Shown: piece after piece, positions 1 through 6,513 of the stretch
Numbering within the stretch: the stretch's first letter is position 1
How the letters are laid out: the number at the start of each line of letters is the position of its first letter
Made by a program: the position numbers and the translations under genes
The notes under the pieces: generated by a model
What the model was told of the DNA's origin: nothing
Seen by the model: only the letters and a program-made list of their open reading frames with translations
Databases searched by the model: none
Source: an uncultured Campylobacter sp.
Lineage (GTDB): Bacteria; Campylobacterota; Campylobacteria; Campylobacterales; Campylobacteraceae
DNA length: 11,720 nt
Assembly: GCF_938045625.1 (NCBI RefSeq)
Contig: NZ_CALIAV010000073.1
Location: 1 to 11,720, forward strand
Reading direction: 5' to 3'

Positions 1-5
1 GCGTG

Positions 6-25
6 CGCTAGGCATATAGCCTGCG
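6..25 (-). terminator. weak hairpin downstream of the DUF853 gene
   Basis: A short inverted repeat (CGC-T-AGGC, loop ATATA, GCCTGCG) can form a 7-bp stem with one bulged base about 50 nt past the stop of the DUF853 ATPase gene. It lacks a clear T-tract on the minus strand, so it may be only a chance or partial terminator. Bases 1-74 hold no other recognisable feature. Confidence 0.2.
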
Positions 26-74
26 GAGCGAAAATTTTGCGAAATCTCGGAAAAGACGCTCAAAAGACGAGCCG

Positions 75-2384
75 CTACTTCCACAAAAGATAGAGTTTTT
101 CGTCGTATATATCGCTACTCTTCGGACTAACCTCCACTTCCGTCACCTCCACATTTTGCACGTCGTTTTTGGCTTTTAGCGCGCTGGCGTCTTCTTCAAA
201 TTTCGCCATCAGCTCCTCGATCTGCGCGTTTAGTTGGGCGACTTCCTGCTCGCTTAGTTTGACGTCGCTGCGCTCTTTTAGCACGCTGTTTGCCGAGCGC
301 GCGGAGGTTGCGACCTTGCCGATGTTGCCGCTACTTAGTAGCCCCTTGCCAAATATCGCCCCCAAAATGCTCGCACCCACCGAGATCGCAGTCTCAATCC
401 CCTTGCTTTTAAAGTCTCGCTGCTCTTTTTCCAGCTTTGCGACCGAGCGGTTTAGTTTCTCCTCCAATCGCGCTTTTTGTTTGTCGAATTCCGCCGTGAG
501 CTTAGCCGTTTGCGCCTCTAAAATTTCGTTGCATTTATCGGCCAAACGGACGTAAAACTCCTCCTTGCTCTCGCCCGGCGCCGAGCTTAAATTTAACGCG
601 CTAAAGAGCCTAAGTTTGTAGTTTCTATAGATAAATTCTTTGAAATTTTTGGTTAGATCTTTGAAATTTTTAGCCCCCGCGACAAAGCCCGGCAGCGGCG
701 CGTAGGAGAGCTTGAAATTTGGCTCCGAAACTGCGGTAAAATGCATATTTTCGCTAGCTTCGCTCCAGTCGGCGCTTTTTTGAGCTTTGTCAAGCCTTAG
801 CGTGAAATTTACCTCGCGAACCTCGTCAAGCCCCTTTTTAGCGTCATAAAATCGCACTTTGGCTTCACCGTAAAGATATCCCTCTAGCTCGCCGCCCTCC
901 TGTAAATTTGAGCTTGCGGCGTAAATTTGAGCGATATCGGGCGACAGCACGGGCTTAGCGGCAAAATTTGAGCTTTTTGCCGGGCTTGATCCGCTCAAAT
1001 TTGACCTGCTCTTTTGCTCTTTCATCAAATTTGAAATCTGCTCGCGGCTAAGCGGTCCTTTGAGGTAGCTCAGGGCCCAGCGCGTCGAGATGACGGATAG
1101 CCCGTCCTCGTGGATGTTTTTTAGTAGGAAGTTGCGCTTTTGCAAATTTGAGATGAGATTTTCTATCTCGCCTTTATCCATCGCAGAGCCCGCAAGCCCC
1201 GTCATACCGTCGATCACGCGCGCCTTATCCTGCGCGGTTTGCAAACGCCCGATGAACCACGTGCCGATGTTGCTAAGGCCTTTGTAGTCAAGATCGACCG
1301 GGTTTTGGGTGCTCAGTATTACGCCAAGGCCGTGCGCGCGGGCTTGCTTTAGCAGAGTTAGCATCGGGGTTTTGCTAGGTGGGTTGCCATTTGGTGGGAA
1401 AAATCCGAAAATCTCGTCCATATAAAGCACCGCACGAAGCGAGCTCGTACCTTCGGTCTTACGCATCCACGCGATGATCTCGTTTAGCAGCAGCGTCACG
1501 AAAAACATCCTCTCGCTGTCTTTTAGGTGCGAGATGGTAAAGATATTGCACTTTGCCTTGCCGTTTGCGTTAAAAAGCATTTTTGAGATGTCTATCCGCT
1601 CGCCGCTTAGCCACGCGCGAAAATCTGGACTTGCCAGCAGCGTGTTGATCTTGACGGCTAGCTTCATACGCTCACTGCTTGGGTAAAATTTCTCCACGTC
1701 AAATACGCCGATCTTGGCAAACGGAGGCGTCGCGATAAATCCGATGAGCTCCTCTAGGCTCACGTCCGCGCCCTGACTAAATTTAAGGGTAAAAATGTTT
1801 GAAATGAGCAGGTGTTCTTTTGAATTTGCGTCATTTTCTATGCCAATGAGCGAGAGCACGGAGCTAGCCAGAGAGCCTACGTACTCGCTAAACTCCTCAC
1901 TGCCTACGTCTAAATTTGGGCGCGCAAAATCACCTAACAACGCCACGCCGACGCCGCTACTGCTCTTTGGAGTATAAATTTTTAGCTCGGCGCTATCTTT
2001 AAAAAGTCCCACGCGCTCTAAGCTTTGGAACGAACCCTCGATGCCTTTTGCCCACGTCTGCGCTTCGCTAGCGGCAAATTCATCCACACTCATGCCTTTG
2101 TTTTGCGCTTCGTTTTCATCGACGTAGGGCGCAAAATCCTGCGCGCGCATCTGCGGGAAGGCCAAAGCAAGGTTTGTCATATCGCCCTTTGGATCGATTA
2201 TAAAGGTCGGGATGTTATCGATGCAGGCTTCTTCTAGGATACTGATGCCAAGGCCGGTTTTACCGCTACCGGTCATTCCGATGATGGCTGCGTGCGTCGT
2301 GAGGTCTTTATTTTTATAAAAAAACGGCTCTTTGTCTTTGAGACCGACGTAAAATAGCTTTAAATTTTCTTGAATCGTTTTCAT
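75..2384 (-). CDS. HerA/FtsK-like P-loop ATPase, DUF853 family
   Basis: This is a 769-aa ATPase related to the HerA/FtsK helicase-translocase superfamily, of the DUF853 'helicase HerA-like C-terminal' type. A Walker A motif GMTGSGKT lies at residues 36-43, and a Walker B motif LYMDE ends at D323-E324. It is followed by the STQNP segment typical of HerA-like enzymes and a likely arginine-rich finger region (WFIGRL). After the core comes a low-complexity Ser/Asn-rich linker (roughly residues 410-495). The C-terminal part has charged helices likely to form coiled coil (about 600-657 and 700-745), flanking a Gly/Ala-rich hydrophobic stretch (about 659-690). The family is expected to bind and hydrolyse ATP and probably acts on DNA, but its substrate is not established. 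The ATG start is supported by AAGGA a few nt upstream on the minus strand. It lies 139 bp downstream of the PilZ gene, with a terminator in between, so it is probably transcribed separately. Confidence 0.85.
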   Translation of the reverse strand: MKTIQENLKLFYVGLKDKEPFFYKNKDLTTHAAIIGMTGSGKTGLGISILEEACIDNIPTFIIDPKGDMTNLALAFPQMRAQDFAPYVDENEAQNKGMSVDEFAASEAQTWAKGIEGSFQSLERVGLFKDSAELKIYTPKSSSGVGVALLGDFARPNLDVGSEEFSEYVGSLASSVLSLIGIENDANSKEHLLISNIFTLKFSQGADVSLEELIGFIATPPFAKIGVFDVEKFYPSSERMKLAVKINTLLASPDFRAWLSGERIDISKMLFNANGKAKCNIFTISHLKDSERMFFVTLLLNEIIAWMRKTEGTSSLRAVLYMDEIFGFFPPNGNPPSKTPMLTLLKQARAHGLGVILSTQNPVDLDYKGLSNIGTWFIGRLQTAQDKARVIDGMTGLAGSAMDKGEIENLISNLQKRNFLLKNIHEDGLSVISTRWALSYLKGPLSREQISNLMKEQKSRSNLSGSSPAKSSNFAAKPVLSPDIAQIYAASSNLQEGGELEGYLYGEAKVRFYDAKKGLDEVREVNFTLRLDKAQKSADWSEASENMHFTAVSEPNFKLSYAPLPGFVAGAKNFKDLTKNFKEFIYRNYKLRLFSALNLSSAPGESKEEFYVRLADKCNEILEAQTAKLTAEFDKQKARLEEKLNRSVAKLEKEQRDFKSKGIETAISVGASILGAIFGKGLLSSGNIGKVATSARSANSVLKERSDVKLSEQEVAQLNAQIEELMAKFEEDASALKAKNDVQNVEVTEVEVSPKSSDIYDEKLYLLWK

Positions 2385-2409
2385 GAAATTTCCTTGTAGA
2401 TTTTGGGCT

Positions 2410-2415
2410 ATTTTA
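2410..2415 (-). promoter_or_regulatory. possible -10 box for the DUF853 gene
   Basis: The minus strand reads TAAAAT about 26 nt upstream of the start codon, in an AT-rich stretch. Campylobacter sigma70 promoters often have a recognisable -10 and no -35. The match is not strong, because similar hexamers are common at this base composition. Confidence 0.3.
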
Positions 2416-2480
2416 CTGATTTTTGTTTAAATTTCGGGTGAAGCTGTGGGGTAAATTTGAAATCGAAGCGGGTAAAATTT

Positions 2481-2508
2481 AAAAAGGCAAGCGCGATGCT
2501 CGCTTTTT
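2481..2508 (-). terminator. terminator after the PilZ gene, possibly bidirectional
   Basis: On the minus strand a stem (AAAAAGC-G-AGC against GCT-T-GCCTTTTT, loop ATCGC) is followed by a T-run, starting about 15 nt past the PilZ stop. The stem has one mismatch and one bulge. The A-run on one side and T-run on the other would let it work in both directions, but only leftward genes flank it. Confidence 0.6.
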
Positions 2509-2523
2509 AATTTTGCGTTAAAT

Positions 2524-3246
2524 TTATTGGTAGGTTTTTAGCTGCTCTTTTAGCTCTTCAAGAGTTTCTTTTACGCGTTTTTTAGTAAATTTTGCTATAT
2601 CTTCGCCTGCGCCGTCTTTATCGGCTAGCTGACAACAATATCTCATCGCGCCCTTATATTTTAGCGCTGCGACAAGTTTTAGATCGGTATCTATTTTTAT
2701 GTTTTTATTAGAGTCGCCCGCCTCGTCCGGTATGCATAGCTCAAATTTAGCATTTATTGGCTCGCCCTCTTTAAACTCGCCGTCATCCAAGCTAACGACG
2801 CCTAGGCCTCCCCTTGAGATATCGTATAGATTGCCCTGTATTTCGCTACCGTTTTGTGTGAGGATCACCTTGGTGTAACGATCCGGATATACGCGCTGAT
2901 GTTTTCTTAAATTCGCGTGCAAATTTTGCATATACGTGAAATTTTGTAGCGTTACGGTCAAATTTGCAAGATCAAATCCGACGATATCCGCCCTTAAATT
3001 TTCGGAAAAATATTCATCGCGTACGATATAGGCGTTTTGTTCCTCTTTCATGGCCAAAATTTGCTCTAATGCTACCTTGCAGACGACCGTATCGTCTTCT
3101 ATATGCTCTACTTCGCCCATGCACTCGACTTTTACGCCATTGTAAAGATTTAGAAAGTGCACCTGGCGGTTATCGTTTCGTACTCTGGCAAATACGGTCA
3201 CTGCGTCCTCGCGCATAAAAGAGCTGTCGTTATACGTACCGTTCAT
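2524..3246 (-). CDS. PilZ-domain protein, probable c-di-GMP receptor
   Basis: This 240-aa cytoplasmic protein has a C-terminal PilZ domain from about residue 112. Both canonical ligand motifs are present: RxxxR (RKHQR, R114-R118) and DxSxxG (DISRGG, D142-S144-G147). PilZ domains bind cyclic di-GMP and usually control motility, attachment or polysaccharide synthesis, so that is the expected role; the partner is unknown. Residues 1-110 form a separate N-terminal domain I cannot assign, possibly a YcgR-like beta domain. The C-terminal tail (about 213-237) is Lys/Glu-rich and helical. No signal peptide or membrane segment is visible. The start is supported by GGAAGGAA about 11 nt upstream and a good -10 further upstream. 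The gene stands between two hairpin terminators, so it is probably monocistronic. The intact motifs argue for real c-di-GMP binding rather than a degenerate domain. Confidence 0.85.
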   Translation of the reverse strand: MNGTYNDSSFMREDAVTVFARVRNDNRQVHFLNLYNGVKVECMGEVEHIEDDTVVCKVALEQILAMKEEQNAYIVRDEYFSENLRADIVGFDLANLTVTLQNFTYMQNLHANLRKHQRVYPDRYTKVILTQNGSEIQGNLYDISRGGLGVVSLDDGEFKEGEPINAKFELCIPDEAGDSNKNIKIDTDLKLVAALKYKGAMRYCCQLADKDGAGEDIAKFTKKRVKETLEELKEQLKTYQ

Positions 3247-3284
3247 CTGAAATATGATTCCTTCCGAATAAAGTTTAAAACTAG

Positions 3285-3290
3285 ATTATA
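3285..3290 (-). promoter_or_regulatory. -10 box of the PilZ gene promoter
   Basis: The minus strand reads a perfect TATAAT 38 nt upstream of the ATG, preceded by a T6 run as in many Campylobacter vegetative promoters. No -35 is evident. The Shine-Dalgarno GGAAGGAA (3258-3265, minus) lies between it and the start codon. Confidence 0.6.
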
Positions 3291-3379
3291 GTAAAAAATC
3301 CTTATTTTTTCATTTAATTACTGATATTTTGTATTAAACTTAATGTTGTTTTGGTGTAAAGATGTAGAAAAGAAGCACT

Positions 3380-3399
3380 AAGGGCGAGAGCTCGCCCTT
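3380..3399 (-). terminator. ahpC: hairpin terminator after ahpC
   Basis: A perfect 9-bp inverted repeat (AAGGGCGAG, 2-nt centre, CTCGCCCTT) sits 12 nt past the ahpC stop on the minus strand. More likely it forms an 8-bp stem with a GAGC or GCTC tetraloop. The minus-strand sequence after the stem is T-rich but not a clean U-tract. Its strength and position support a transcription end between ahpC and the PilZ gene. Confidence 0.65.
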
Positions 3400-3411
3400 A
3401 AATTTGGATGA

Positions 3412-4011
3412 TTATAGTTTGTCTGCGTTGTGAGATAGGTAGTCTGCGACGCCTGCCGTATCGGCTTTCATACCTTTATCGCCTTTGTTCCAGCCGGCAG
3501 GGCAAACCTCTCCGTGCTCGTTTGTAAATAGCATAGCATCTACCATTCTGATCATCTCGTCGATGTTTCTGCCAAGCGGAAGGTCGTTGATAACCGCATG
3601 GCGAACGGTGCCGTCTTTATCAAGTAAGAAGCTACCGCGAAGAGCGACGCCAGCGTCTTCTAGAAGTACGTCAAAGCCGCGAGCGATAGACTTCGTCATA
3701 TCGGCTACTAGCGGGTAGCGAACTTGGCCGATACCGCCTTTGTTTACCGGAGTTTCTTTCCATGCGAAGTGAGAGAATTGGTTGTCTGTTGAAACGCCGA
3801 TAACTTCGATACCGCGAGCTTTAAATTCGTCGTATCTTTTGTCAAACGCGATGATCTCGCTAGGGCAAACAAATGTAAAGTCCATAGGGTAGAAAAATAC
3901 TACCGCGCCTTTCTCGCCGATATTTTTATATAGGTTGAAATCATTTACGATCTGATTGCTTCCTAAAACCGCTGCAGCTGTAAAGTCAGGTGCTTTTTTT
4001 GTTACTAACAT
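3412..4011 (-). CDS. ahpC: alkyl hydroperoxide reductase AhpC (2-Cys peroxiredoxin)
   Basis: This 199-aa peroxiredoxin of the AhpC/TSA family reduces H2O2, organic peroxides and possibly peroxynitrite in the cytoplasm. The peroxidatic cysteine is C49 in DFTFVCPSE, and the resolving cysteine is C170 in GEVCPAGW, so it is a typical two-cysteine enzyme that works as a dimer or decamer. The length matches the family. No ahpF is nearby; in epsilonproteobacteria the reductant is usually thioredoxin (family knowledge). The start is set by AAGGAG (4017-4022, minus) 5 nt upstream of the ATG and by the family-like MLVTKKAPDF N-terminus. It is divergent from fdxA, as in C. jejuni, where ahpC is reported to be iron-repressed and peroxide-responsive. 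The same regulation is likely here but not shown by sequence alone. Confidence 0.95.
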   Translation of the reverse strand: MLVTKKAPDFTAAAVLGSNQIVNDFNLYKNIGEKGAVVFFYPMDFTFVCPSEIIAFDKRYDEFKARGIEVIGVSTDNQFSHFAWKETPVNKGGIGQVRYPLVADMTKSIARGFDVLLEDAGVALRGSFLLDKDGTVRHAVINDLPLGRNIDEMIRMVDAMLFTNEHGEVCPAGWNKGDKGMKADTAGVADYLSHNADKL

Positions 4012-4044
4012 TTTTTCTCCTTAATAATTTTTATTTGTAGCGAA

Positions 4045-4050
4045 ATTATA
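4045..4050 (-). promoter_or_regulatory. ahpC: extended -10 of the ahpC promoter
   Basis: The minus strand reads TGATATAAT, that is TATAAT with an extended TGn, 33 nt upstream of the ahpC ATG. The sequence above it is T-rich and AT-rich. This is the best promoter candidate for ahpC. Confidence 0.65.
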
Positions 4051-4115
4051 TCATCTAAAAATTAAAAAGAGCTAAAAATTTTACGTTTTCGTTTCAAAAT
4101 TTAACGCAAAAATTT

Positions 4116-4144
4116 AATATCAAATTTACTTAGTTTTTGATATT
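4116..4144. promoter_or_regulatory. inverted repeat in the ahpC-fdxA divergent region
   Basis: Perfect 9-bp arms, AATATCAAA (4116-4124) and TTTGATATT (4136-4144), flank an 11-nt spacer. The right arm overlaps the candidate fdxA -10. Each arm contains TGATATT, one base from the TGATAAT half-site of Fur-type regulators, but the arms point outward, unlike a classical 7-1-7 Fur box. It could be an operator for an iron- or peroxide-responsive regulator, or partly two mirrored promoter elements. Confidence 0.45.
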
Positions 4145-4146
4145 CT
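4138..4146 (+). promoter_or_regulatory. fdxA: possible extended -10 of the fdxA promoter
   Basis: TGATATTCT gives an extended TGn and a TATTCT hexamer 30 nt upstream of the fdxA ATG. It overlaps the right arm of the inverted repeat, so a regulator bound there would directly affect this promoter. The hexamer is not a strong consensus match. Confidence 0.4.
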
Positions 4147-4176
4147 TGCGAAAATTTTGACCAAAAAGGATAAAAA

Positions 4177-4461
4177 ATGGCAGTAAAAATAACAGACATT
4201 TGCATAAGTTGTGGCTCATGCATCGACGAGTGTCCGACGAGCGCTATCGTAGACGACGCGGATAACCCGATCGGCGAGGACGCATACTACGTCTATGCCG
4301 ATAAATGCGTCGAGTGCGTAGGATTTAACGACGAGCCTGCATGCGCCTCAGCCTGCCCAACCGACGGCTGCATCGTTTGGGACGCTCCTTATGCAGGACA
4401 GCCGTCTCGCACCGAGATAACCGCCGATATGAGGACTGGCGCCACGGCCGTCATCTCGTAA
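4177..4461 (+). CDS. fdxA: 2[4Fe-4S] ferredoxin FdxA
   Basis: This 94-aa cytoplasmic electron carrier has two 4Fe-4S clusters. The first motif is C9-x2-C12-x2-C15-x3-C19-P. The second is C44-x2-C47-x8-C56-x3-C60-P with an extra C65. The eight-residue insertion in the second motif is typical of the Allochromatium/YfhL-type ferredoxins. The sequence is acidic, as expected. The start is supported by AAGGA (4166-4170) 6 nt upstream. The gene is divergent from ahpC and followed by a hairpin terminator, so it is likely a single-gene unit. In C. jejuni the divergent fdxA is described as iron-induced and involved in aerotolerance; conserved order suggests the same role here. Its redox partner cannot be deduced from the window. 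Confidence 0.93.
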   Translation: MAVKITDICISCGSCIDECPTSAIVDDADNPIGEDAYYVYADKCVECVGFNDEPACASACPTDGCIVWDAPYAGQPSRTEITADMRTGATAVIS

Positions 4462-4471
4462 ACTCCGCACT

Positions 4472-4496
4472 TAAGCCCTTTTGCGGGGCTTATTTT
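4472..4496 (+). terminator. fdxA: terminator after fdxA
   Basis: A 7-bp stem (TAAGCCC, loop TTTTGCG, GGGCTTA) begins 11 nt after the fdxA stop and is followed by TTTT. It separates fdxA from the ndk promoter just downstream. Confidence 0.65.
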
Positions 4497-4505
4497 GAAA
4501 TTTAA

Positions 4506-4522
4506 TTTTTTTTTGATATAAT
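4506..4522 (+). promoter_or_regulatory. promoter of the ndk-fabH operon
   Basis: A perfect TATAAT (4517-4522) with extended TGA (4514-4516) is preceded by nine consecutive T (4506-4514). This T-rich-plus-extended-10 layout is typical of Campylobacter housekeeping promoters. It lies 34 nt upstream of the ndk ATG. No other strong promoter is seen before fabH ends, so it probably drives all five genes. Confidence 0.7.
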
Positions 4523-4556
4523 CACCGCCTTATAAAAACCACAAAAAGGAAATTTT

Positions 4557-4970
4557 ATGCAGCAAACGCTTTCTATTATTAAGCCTGATGCCGTAAAAAA
4601 GGGCGTTATCGGAAAAATCGTGGATAGATTCGAAAGTAATGGACTAAGAATCGCCGCTATGAAAAAAGTCAAACTAAGCACATGCGACGCAAAAGCTTTC
4701 TATGCAGTTCACAAAAACAGACCTTTCTTCAACGATTTGGTTGATTTTATGGTGAGCGGACCGGTCGTAGTTATGGTTCTTGAGGGCGACGATGCGGTAG
4801 CCAAAAATCGCGATCTAATGGGCGCAACAAACCCAAAAGAAGCAAAACCTGGCACTATTAGAGCCGACTTTGCAGAGAGCATCGACGCAAACGCCGTTCA
4901 CGGTAGCGACAGCCTAGAAAACGCTAAAAACGAGATCGCATTTTTCTTTGCAACAAGAGAAATTTGCTAA
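4557..4970 (+). CDS. ndk: nucleoside diphosphate kinase
   Basis: Ndk transfers the gamma phosphate of ATP to nucleoside diphosphates through a phosphohistidine and balances NTP and dNTP pools in the cytoplasm. The 137-aa length is standard. The N-terminal LSIIKPDAV motif holds the conserved lysine, and the phosphorylated histidine is H115 in NAVHGSDS, the signature of the family. The start is supported by AAGGA (4546-4550) 6 nt upstream and the promoter above. It is the first gene of the ndk-DUF177-rpmF-plsX-fabH cluster, with 14 nt to the next gene. No unusual substitutions are seen. Confidence 0.96.
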   Translation: MQQTLSIIKPDAVKKGVIGKIVDRFESNGLRIAAMKKVKLSTCDAKAFYAVHKNRPFFNDLVDFMVSGPVVVMVLEGDDAVAKNRDLMGATNPKEAKPGTIRADFAESIDANAVHGSDSLENAKNEIAFFFATREIC

Positions 4971-4984
4971 ATTTAGGTTAAATT

Positions 4985-5341
4985 TTGAAAATATCTTTCG
5001 CCAAAGTCACAAATAATCAAATGCCGTTCGAGCTAAACTCGGAGGGAGTAATTTTCAACGGCGAACTAAAAAGAATAACCCAAAATTTAGTTAGTTGTAA
5101 AGGAAGAATCGTAGGCGAAATAACTCACAACTGCGACCGATGCGGCGAAGATATAAATTTAAAGCTTGATGAAGATGTAAATTTGATATTAAGCGACGGA
5201 ATTTATAAAGATAACGAAGAAAACCTCGACGATGTAGTAGAGTTTTTCGACGGTTTTGTAAATTTAGAAGAAGTATTAACAAGCGAAATAGAAGCTTTTA
5301 AGAGCGATTATTTTTATTGTGATAAATGTAAAAATCTATAA
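4985..5341 (+). CDS. DUF177 (YceD-like) protein upstream of rpmF
   Basis: This 118-aa protein belongs to the DUF177/YceD family, which is widely encoded directly before rpmF and has been linked to 23S rRNA and large-subunit metabolism in other bacteria; its exact biochemical role is not settled. Visible features are two CxxC pairs, C50/C53 (CDRCG) and C112/C115 (CDKC), which could bind zinc, and an acidic middle. The start is TTG: it gives MKISFAKV, fits the 14-nt gap to ndk, and the next in-frame ATG (codon 13) would cut into the conserved N-terminus. The Shine-Dalgarno is weak (AGGT, about 6 nt upstream), so translation may be low or partly coupled to ndk. The rpmF start follows the stop after 11 nt. 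Confidence 0.85.
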   Translation: MKISFAKVTNNQMPFELNSEGVIFNGELKRITQNLVSCKGRIVGEITHNCDRCGEDINLKLDEDVNLILSDGIYKDNEENLDDVVEFFDGFVNLEEVLTSEIEAFKSDYFYCDKCKNL

Positions 5342-5352
5342 AGGAGAATAAA

Positions 5353-5499
5353 ATGGCAGTACCTAAACGAAGAGTAAGTCATACTCGCGCGGCAAAGAGA
5401 AGAACGCACTACAAAGTAACGCTTCCGGTTCCCGTAAAAGATAAAGACGGCTCATGGAAAATGCCTCACCGCGTAAATAAAACTACCGGAGAGTATTAA
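5353..5499 (+). CDS. rpmF: 50S ribosomal protein L32
   Basis: This 48-aa ribosomal protein is easily missed because it is so short. The N-terminus MAVPKRRVSHTRAAKRR and the C-terminus ending in KTTGEY are diagnostic of bacterial L32. No cysteine is present, so this is the zinc-free (C-minus) form, lacking the CxxC pairs seen in many other bacteria. A strong Shine-Dalgarno, AAGGAG (5341-5346), overlaps the last base of the DUF177 stop and sits 6 nt from the ATG. plsX starts 5 nt after its stop. The DUF177-rpmF-plsX-fabH order is conserved in very many bacteria and links ribosome production with lipid synthesis. Confidence 0.96.
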   Translation: MAVPKRRVSHTRAAKRRTHYKVTLPVPVKDKDGSWKMPHRVNKTTGEY

Positions 5500-5504
5500 T
5501 ACAA

Positions 5505-6494
5505 ATGACCAGCATTTGCATTGACGCGATGGGCGGCGACTTCGGTCCGCAACCTATTATCGGCGGCGTGATCGAGGCTTTAAAAGAAGTAAAATTTGAA
5601 GTCGTTTTGGTAGGTGATACGAAAATTTTAGAAAGCCTCGTTCCGCAAAATTTAAAACAATACGTAAAATTTATTCAAGCCGACGAGGTCGTTTCTATGA
5701 GCGACGGCGCCACCGATGCATTAAAGCGAAAAGAAAGCAGTATTTTTAAGGCTATCGAGCTACTTAAAAATAAGCAAACCAAGGCCGTAGTTTCGGCAGG
5801 ACACAGCGGAGCTACGATGAGTCTTGCCACGCTTCGAGTCGGGCGACTAAAAAACGTCTCGCGCCCGGCGATAGCGACGCTAATGCCAAACGTAACCGGC
5901 GGCAACACGCTAGTTTTGGACGTCGGCGCAAACGTGGACTGTAGGCCCGAGCATCTATTTCAATTTGCGATAATGGGCGAAGCCTACGCAAAAGAGATTT
6001 TAAAAATAAAATCCCCTAAACTAGGTCTTTTGTCAAATGGCGAAGAGAGCAGTAAGGGCAACGAGGCGACGAAAGAAGCCTTTGAAATGATCTCAAAACT
6101 TGATAGCTTCATAGGCAACGCCGAAGGAAATCAAGTCTTTGACGGAAGCGTCGATGTCGTTATTTGCGATGGATTTGTCGGAAATATCCTGCTAAAAACA
6201 AGCGAAGGCGTAGCTGACGCGATAACAAAAATCATCAAAAAACATGTTAAAAAATCCCCGGTCGCCATAGCTGGTTCGCTTCTCATGAAAAAAGTTTTTA
6301 AAACTCTAAAACAGCAAGTCGATTACGACGAATATGGTGGCGCACCGCTACTTGGCGTGAACGGCTGCGTCATAATAAGCCACGGTAAAAGCACACCGAA
6401 AGCTATCAAAAACGCGATATTTCAAGCTCTAAAATTCGCAAACTCCGATATAAACAAAGTCATCGAAGACGAGCTGTCGCACTTCGCAAAATGA
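5505..6494 (+). CDS. plsX: phosphate acyltransferase PlsX
   Basis: PlsX converts acyl-ACP and phosphate to acyl-phosphate, the donor for PlsY in the first step of phospholipid synthesis; it is a peripheral membrane enzyme. The 329-aa length is normal. The N-terminal CIDAMGGDFGP motif, the SAGHSGATMS segment around residue 105, the DVGANVDCRPEHL motif and the C-terminal YGGAPLLGVNG motif are all family hallmarks. The start lies 5 nt after rpmF with no clear Shine-Dalgarno, suggesting translational coupling to rpmF. The gap to fabH is 19 nt. Nothing is missing or unusual in the sequence. Confidence 0.96.
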   Translation: MTSICIDAMGGDFGPQPIIGGVIEALKEVKFEVVLVGDTKILESLVPQNLKQYVKFIQADEVVSMSDGATDALKRKESSIFKAIELLKNKQTKAVVSAGHSGATMSLATLRVGRLKNVSRPAIATLMPNVTGGNTLVLDVGANVDCRPEHLFQFAIMGEAYAKEILKIKSPKLGLLSNGEESSKGNEATKEAFEMISKLDSFIGNAEGNQVFDGSVDVVICDGFVGNILLKTSEGVADAITKIIKKHVKKSPVAIAGSLLMKKVFKTLKQQVDYDEYGGAPLLGVNGCVIISHGKSTPKAIKNAIFQALKFANSDINKVIEDELSHFAK

Positions 6495-6513
6495 AATTAC
6501 AAAGAAAAATTTA

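Noticed and set aside
169..555. Plus-strand open frame of 128 codons inside the DUF853 gene
   Set aside because: It is antisense to the coiled-coil part of a well-supported ATPase gene, and its Ser/Leu/Phe-rich product is the typical mirror of Lys/Glu/Ala-rich helices.
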